Assembly (NCBI GenBank): GCA_016793185.1
Contig: JAEUIK010000383.1
Coordinates: 1-7,726, forward strand
Length of the DNA: 7,726 bases
Direction of reading: 5' to 3'
Source of the DNA: Planctomycetaceae bacterium
GTDB taxonomy: Bacteria > Planctomycetota > Planctomycetia > Pirellulales > JAEUIK01
Below are positions 6,036-7,726 of this stretch, in pieces. Within the stretch, counting starts at the first letter, position 1, and every line of letters begins with the position of its first letter. Under the pieces are notes generated by a model. That model had not been told where the DNA came from. It saw only the letters and a program-made list of their open reading frames with translations, and did no database searches. The position numbers and the translations under genes are program-made.

Positions 6036-6401
6036 TTGATCCCCCATCCACGAGTCCTCATCGTTGACGAGCAGGAAGAAACTCGACAAGTCTTGCGTAC
6101 GGTGCTCGAGCGGCGCGGGGTGCAAATCCTCGAAGCCTCGCGGGCCGACCGGGGGCTGGAACTGGCGCGGCACCACCACCCCAACGTGATCGTCATGGAC
6201 GTCGAGTTGCAAAGCGCCTCGACGCCCGATGTTTCGGCCGGTTTCGCGGCGGAAACGAGCGAACACGAGACTTCCGTGATTCTGCTGGGAGCGGTTCGCC
6301 AGGGGAGCTCGCGCCCCGCGGGGGGAGAGGTGGTCTCGAAACCCTACCACTACGGCCTGCTCATTCGTAAAATCGAAGAGCTATTGGCCAAAGCAGGTTA
6401 G
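6036..6401 (+). CDS. Stand-alone response-regulator receiver protein, degenerate switch residue
   Basis: From the TTG start the protein has 121 residues and is a receiver domain alone, with no output domain. Visible elements are VLIVDEQEE with acidic pocket D11/E12, phospho-acceptor D55 in VIVMDVEL, and K102 in VVSKPYHY. The conserved switch Thr/Ser, expected 30 residues after the acceptor as in CheY (D57 to T87), is G85 in VILLGAV. The stretch from there to the lysine is 17 residues instead of 22, so helix 4 or its loops are short. It may still be phosphorylated but probably signals differently, or acts as a phosphate sink or partner-binding module. The start rests on the GGGAGGAG ribosome site; an ATG at 5913 would add 41 residues of Pro/Ala-rich, non-domain sequence. 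The kinase gene follows 97 bp downstream on the same strand, so the two probably work together. Confidence 0.8.
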   Translation: MIPHPRVLIVDEQEETRQVLRTVLERRGVQILEASRADRGLELARHHHPNVIVMDVELQSASTPDVSAGFAAETSEHETSVILLGAVRQGSSRPAGGEVVSKPYHYGLLIRKIEELLAKAG

Positions 6402-6498
6402 CGCGCCGGCTCCGCACCGGGAATGCGTTCTGTCGCGTGCCTGATTCTCGTCGTTCGGCCATAGCGTGCTGGCCCGCTCGCCTGCGAGAACGCTTAAC

Positions 6499-7726
6499 GT
6501 GCCGTCGCTGTTTGTCATTCGCGGAAACGATCAAGGGGCTCGCTTCGAGCTCGACGCCGAGAGCGTCACCATCGGCCGCGAACGCTCGAACGCCATTCAA
6601 CTGCACGACACCGAGATCTCGCGCCGCCACGCGGAATTCCGCCGCGAAGGGAACAGCGGGCTGCTGCTCGATCTCGGCAGCTCGAACGGCACCTACGTCA
6701 ACGGGCACAAAGTCGCGCAAGCCGCGCTGGCCAGCGGCGATCACGTGCAACTCGGCGGCACGCTGATGCTCTACACCGCCTCGAGCGACGACTCGGTGCG
6801 CGACCTGGCCGAGCGCGTGAATATCACCTCGCGCATCACTCCCAGCGACAGCTCGCGGATCGTCCGCTCCATCAGCCAGGAAGAGGGAAGCCGGCTGCTC
6901 GACCCACAGCTCGACGCGGCCGAAAGTCCCTGGCTTGCGCGGGCCCGCAATAATCTCCAGTTCATGTACCGCACGGCCCTGGCGGTGAGCCACACGCTGG
7001 ATATCGATCAGCTCCTCAGCCGAATCATGCAGCTCATCTTCGAGTGGGTCGAGGCCGACCGCGGCTGCATCATGCTCGTCGATCCCGACACGAAGCGCTT
7101 CGTTCCCAAGGTCCGGCGCGATCGCAAAGGGCACGCCGCCGACGAGCAGATTTCGATCAGCCAGACGATCCTCGACTACGTCCAGGAGCACAACGAGGGG
7201 GTGCTGACCAGCAACGCCCGCGACGATCGCCGCTGGGACCCGGCGGCCAGCATCCTGCAGGTGGGCGTCCGCGAAGCCATCTGCGTTCCCATGCGTGGCC
7301 GGTACGACGTGGTCGGCGTGATCTACATCGATACGCTCACGCCATCGGAAGCGTACCTGCAGCGTGGCGCGGCGCGCAAGTTCACCGACGAACATCTCAA
7401 GCTGATGATCGCCATCGCCCACCAGGCCGCGCTCGCGGTCGAAGACACGCGCTACTACTCGGCCATGGTGCAGGCCGAGCGCCTGGCCGCCGTGGGACAG
7501 ACAATCGCCACGCTCTCGCACCACGTCAAGAACATCCTCCAAGGGATTCGCGGCGGCAGCTACCTGATCGAAATGGGACTTGCGGAGCACGAGGAGGCGA
7601 TCGTCCGCAAAGGCTGGGACATCGTCGAGCGCAACCAGAACAAGATTTCGACGCTCGTCATGGACATGCTCACGTTCAGCAAAGAGCGCGAGCCCGATCT
7701 CGAGCCGGCTCAACTGAACGAAGTCG
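6499..7726 (+). CDS. FHA-GAF sensor histidine kinase, N-terminal part
   Basis: The first 409 residues are visible; the gene runs off the right edge before the ATP-binding domain. Residues 1-95 are an FHA domain, which binds phosphothreonine peptides: G26-R27, S41-RR-H44, SSN63-G-T65 and N68-G69 are all intact. A linker (96-155) rich in Ser/Arg/Asp follows. Residues about 158-316 are a GAF domain (ADRGC, VPMRGRYDVVGVIYIDT, then AHQAALAVED). A helix 320-335 leads to the dimerisation/phospho-acceptor region, ERLAAVGQTIATLSHHVKNI, where H341 is the likely phosphorylated histidine and H342 stands where most kinases have Glu or Asp. No membrane segment is present, so it is cytoplasmic. The GTG start matches the usual beginning of the FHA strand (PSLFVIRGNDQG); GTG at 6466 is an alternative adding 11 residues. 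The ribosome site is weak. The preceding receiver gene is the natural partner. Confidence 0.92.
   Translation, partial: MPSLFVIRGNDQGARFELDAESVTIGRERSNAIQLHDTEISRRHAEFRREGNSGLLLDLGSSNGTYVNGHKVAQAALASGDHVQLGGTLMLYTASSDDSVRDLAERVNITSRITPSDSSRIVRSISQEEGSRLLDPQLDAAESPWLARARNNLQFMYRTALAVSHTLDIDQLLSRIMQLIFEWVEADRGCIMLVDPDTKRFVPKVRRDRKGHAADEQISISQTILDYVQEHNEGVLTSNARDDRRWDPAASILQVGVREAICVPMRGRYDVVGVIYIDTLTPSEAYLQRGAARKFTDEHLKLMIAIAHQAALAVEDTRYYSAMVQAERLAAVGQTIATLSHHVKNILQGIRGGSYLIEMGLAEHEEAIVRKGWDIVERNQNKISTLVMDMLTFSKEREPDLEPAQLNEV

Noticed and set aside
6402..6498. Possible promoter or small gene between the receiver and kinase genes
   Set aside because: The 97-bp gap has no convincing -35/-10 pair, no T-run hairpin and no frame with a ribosome site; read-through from the receiver gene is the simpler view.
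6361..7713. A 450-codon open frame on the minus strand
   Set aside because: It lies wholly antisense to the kinase gene, which has clear FHA and GAF motifs. Its product has no recognisable domain; long antisense frames are expected in GC-rich genes.
1..7726. tRNA, rRNA, CRISPR, insertion sequence, phage or defence genes
   Set aside because: No cloverleaf, conserved RNA signature, spaced direct repeats, transposase motif or terminal repeats were seen; all genes are housekeeping envelope, peptidase or signalling types.

Overview
The window looks like a chromosomal segment of a high-GC planctomycete, probably of the Pirellulales type. This is inferred from gene content, a diderm lipid A pathway beside an FHA-GAF sensor kinase, the GFGYWSG motif in LpxC, and the many GTG/TTG starts. 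No rRNA or other direct marker is present. All bases are accounted for by seven genes and a few regulatory gaps. I see no mobile element, CRISPR array, tRNA or rRNA.

Left part (1-3162, all minus strand): an outer-membrane biogenesis cluster. Read in the direction of transcription it is ompH/skp-like periplasmic chaperone (3162-2497), lpxC (2357-1479), lpxA (1381-575) and a Gfo/Idh/MocA NAD(P)-dependent oxidoreductase (578 to beyond the left edge). lpxA and the oxidoreductase overlap by four bases (ATGA), so they are very probably translated together. LpxA and LpxC catalyse the first two steps of lipid A synthesis and keep all their catalytic residues. The coupled oxidoreductase may be GnnA-like, making a 3-amino sugar nucleotide for LpxA, but this is a hypothesis. 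A hairpin with a T-run follows ompH. A sigma70-like promoter, with two TTGGC/GCCAA palindromes just downstream, lies ahead of ompH.

Middle (3556-5634, minus strand): a large exported M28-family zinc peptidase with a PA domain that carries a coiled-coil insertion, and a C-terminal PDZ domain. It is followed by two GC-rich hairpins and a 393-bp gap unusually dense in inverted repeats.

Right part (6036-7726, plus strand): a short, stand-alone receiver protein whose conserved switch Thr/Ser is Gly. It is followed by the start of an FHA-GAF-histidine kinase that runs off the right edge. These two look like a two-component pair. A 401-bp divergent gap (5635-6035) holds back-to-back sigma70-like promoters whose -35 boxes are 14 bp apart, serving the peptidase on one side and the signalling genes on the other. 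Each predicted transcript has a leader of about 160 nt.

Five of the seven genes are best started at GTG or TTG. Nothing here proves a new system. The best leads are the oxidoreductase coupled to lpxA, the degenerate receiver with its FHA kinase, and the palindrome-rich ompH upstream region.
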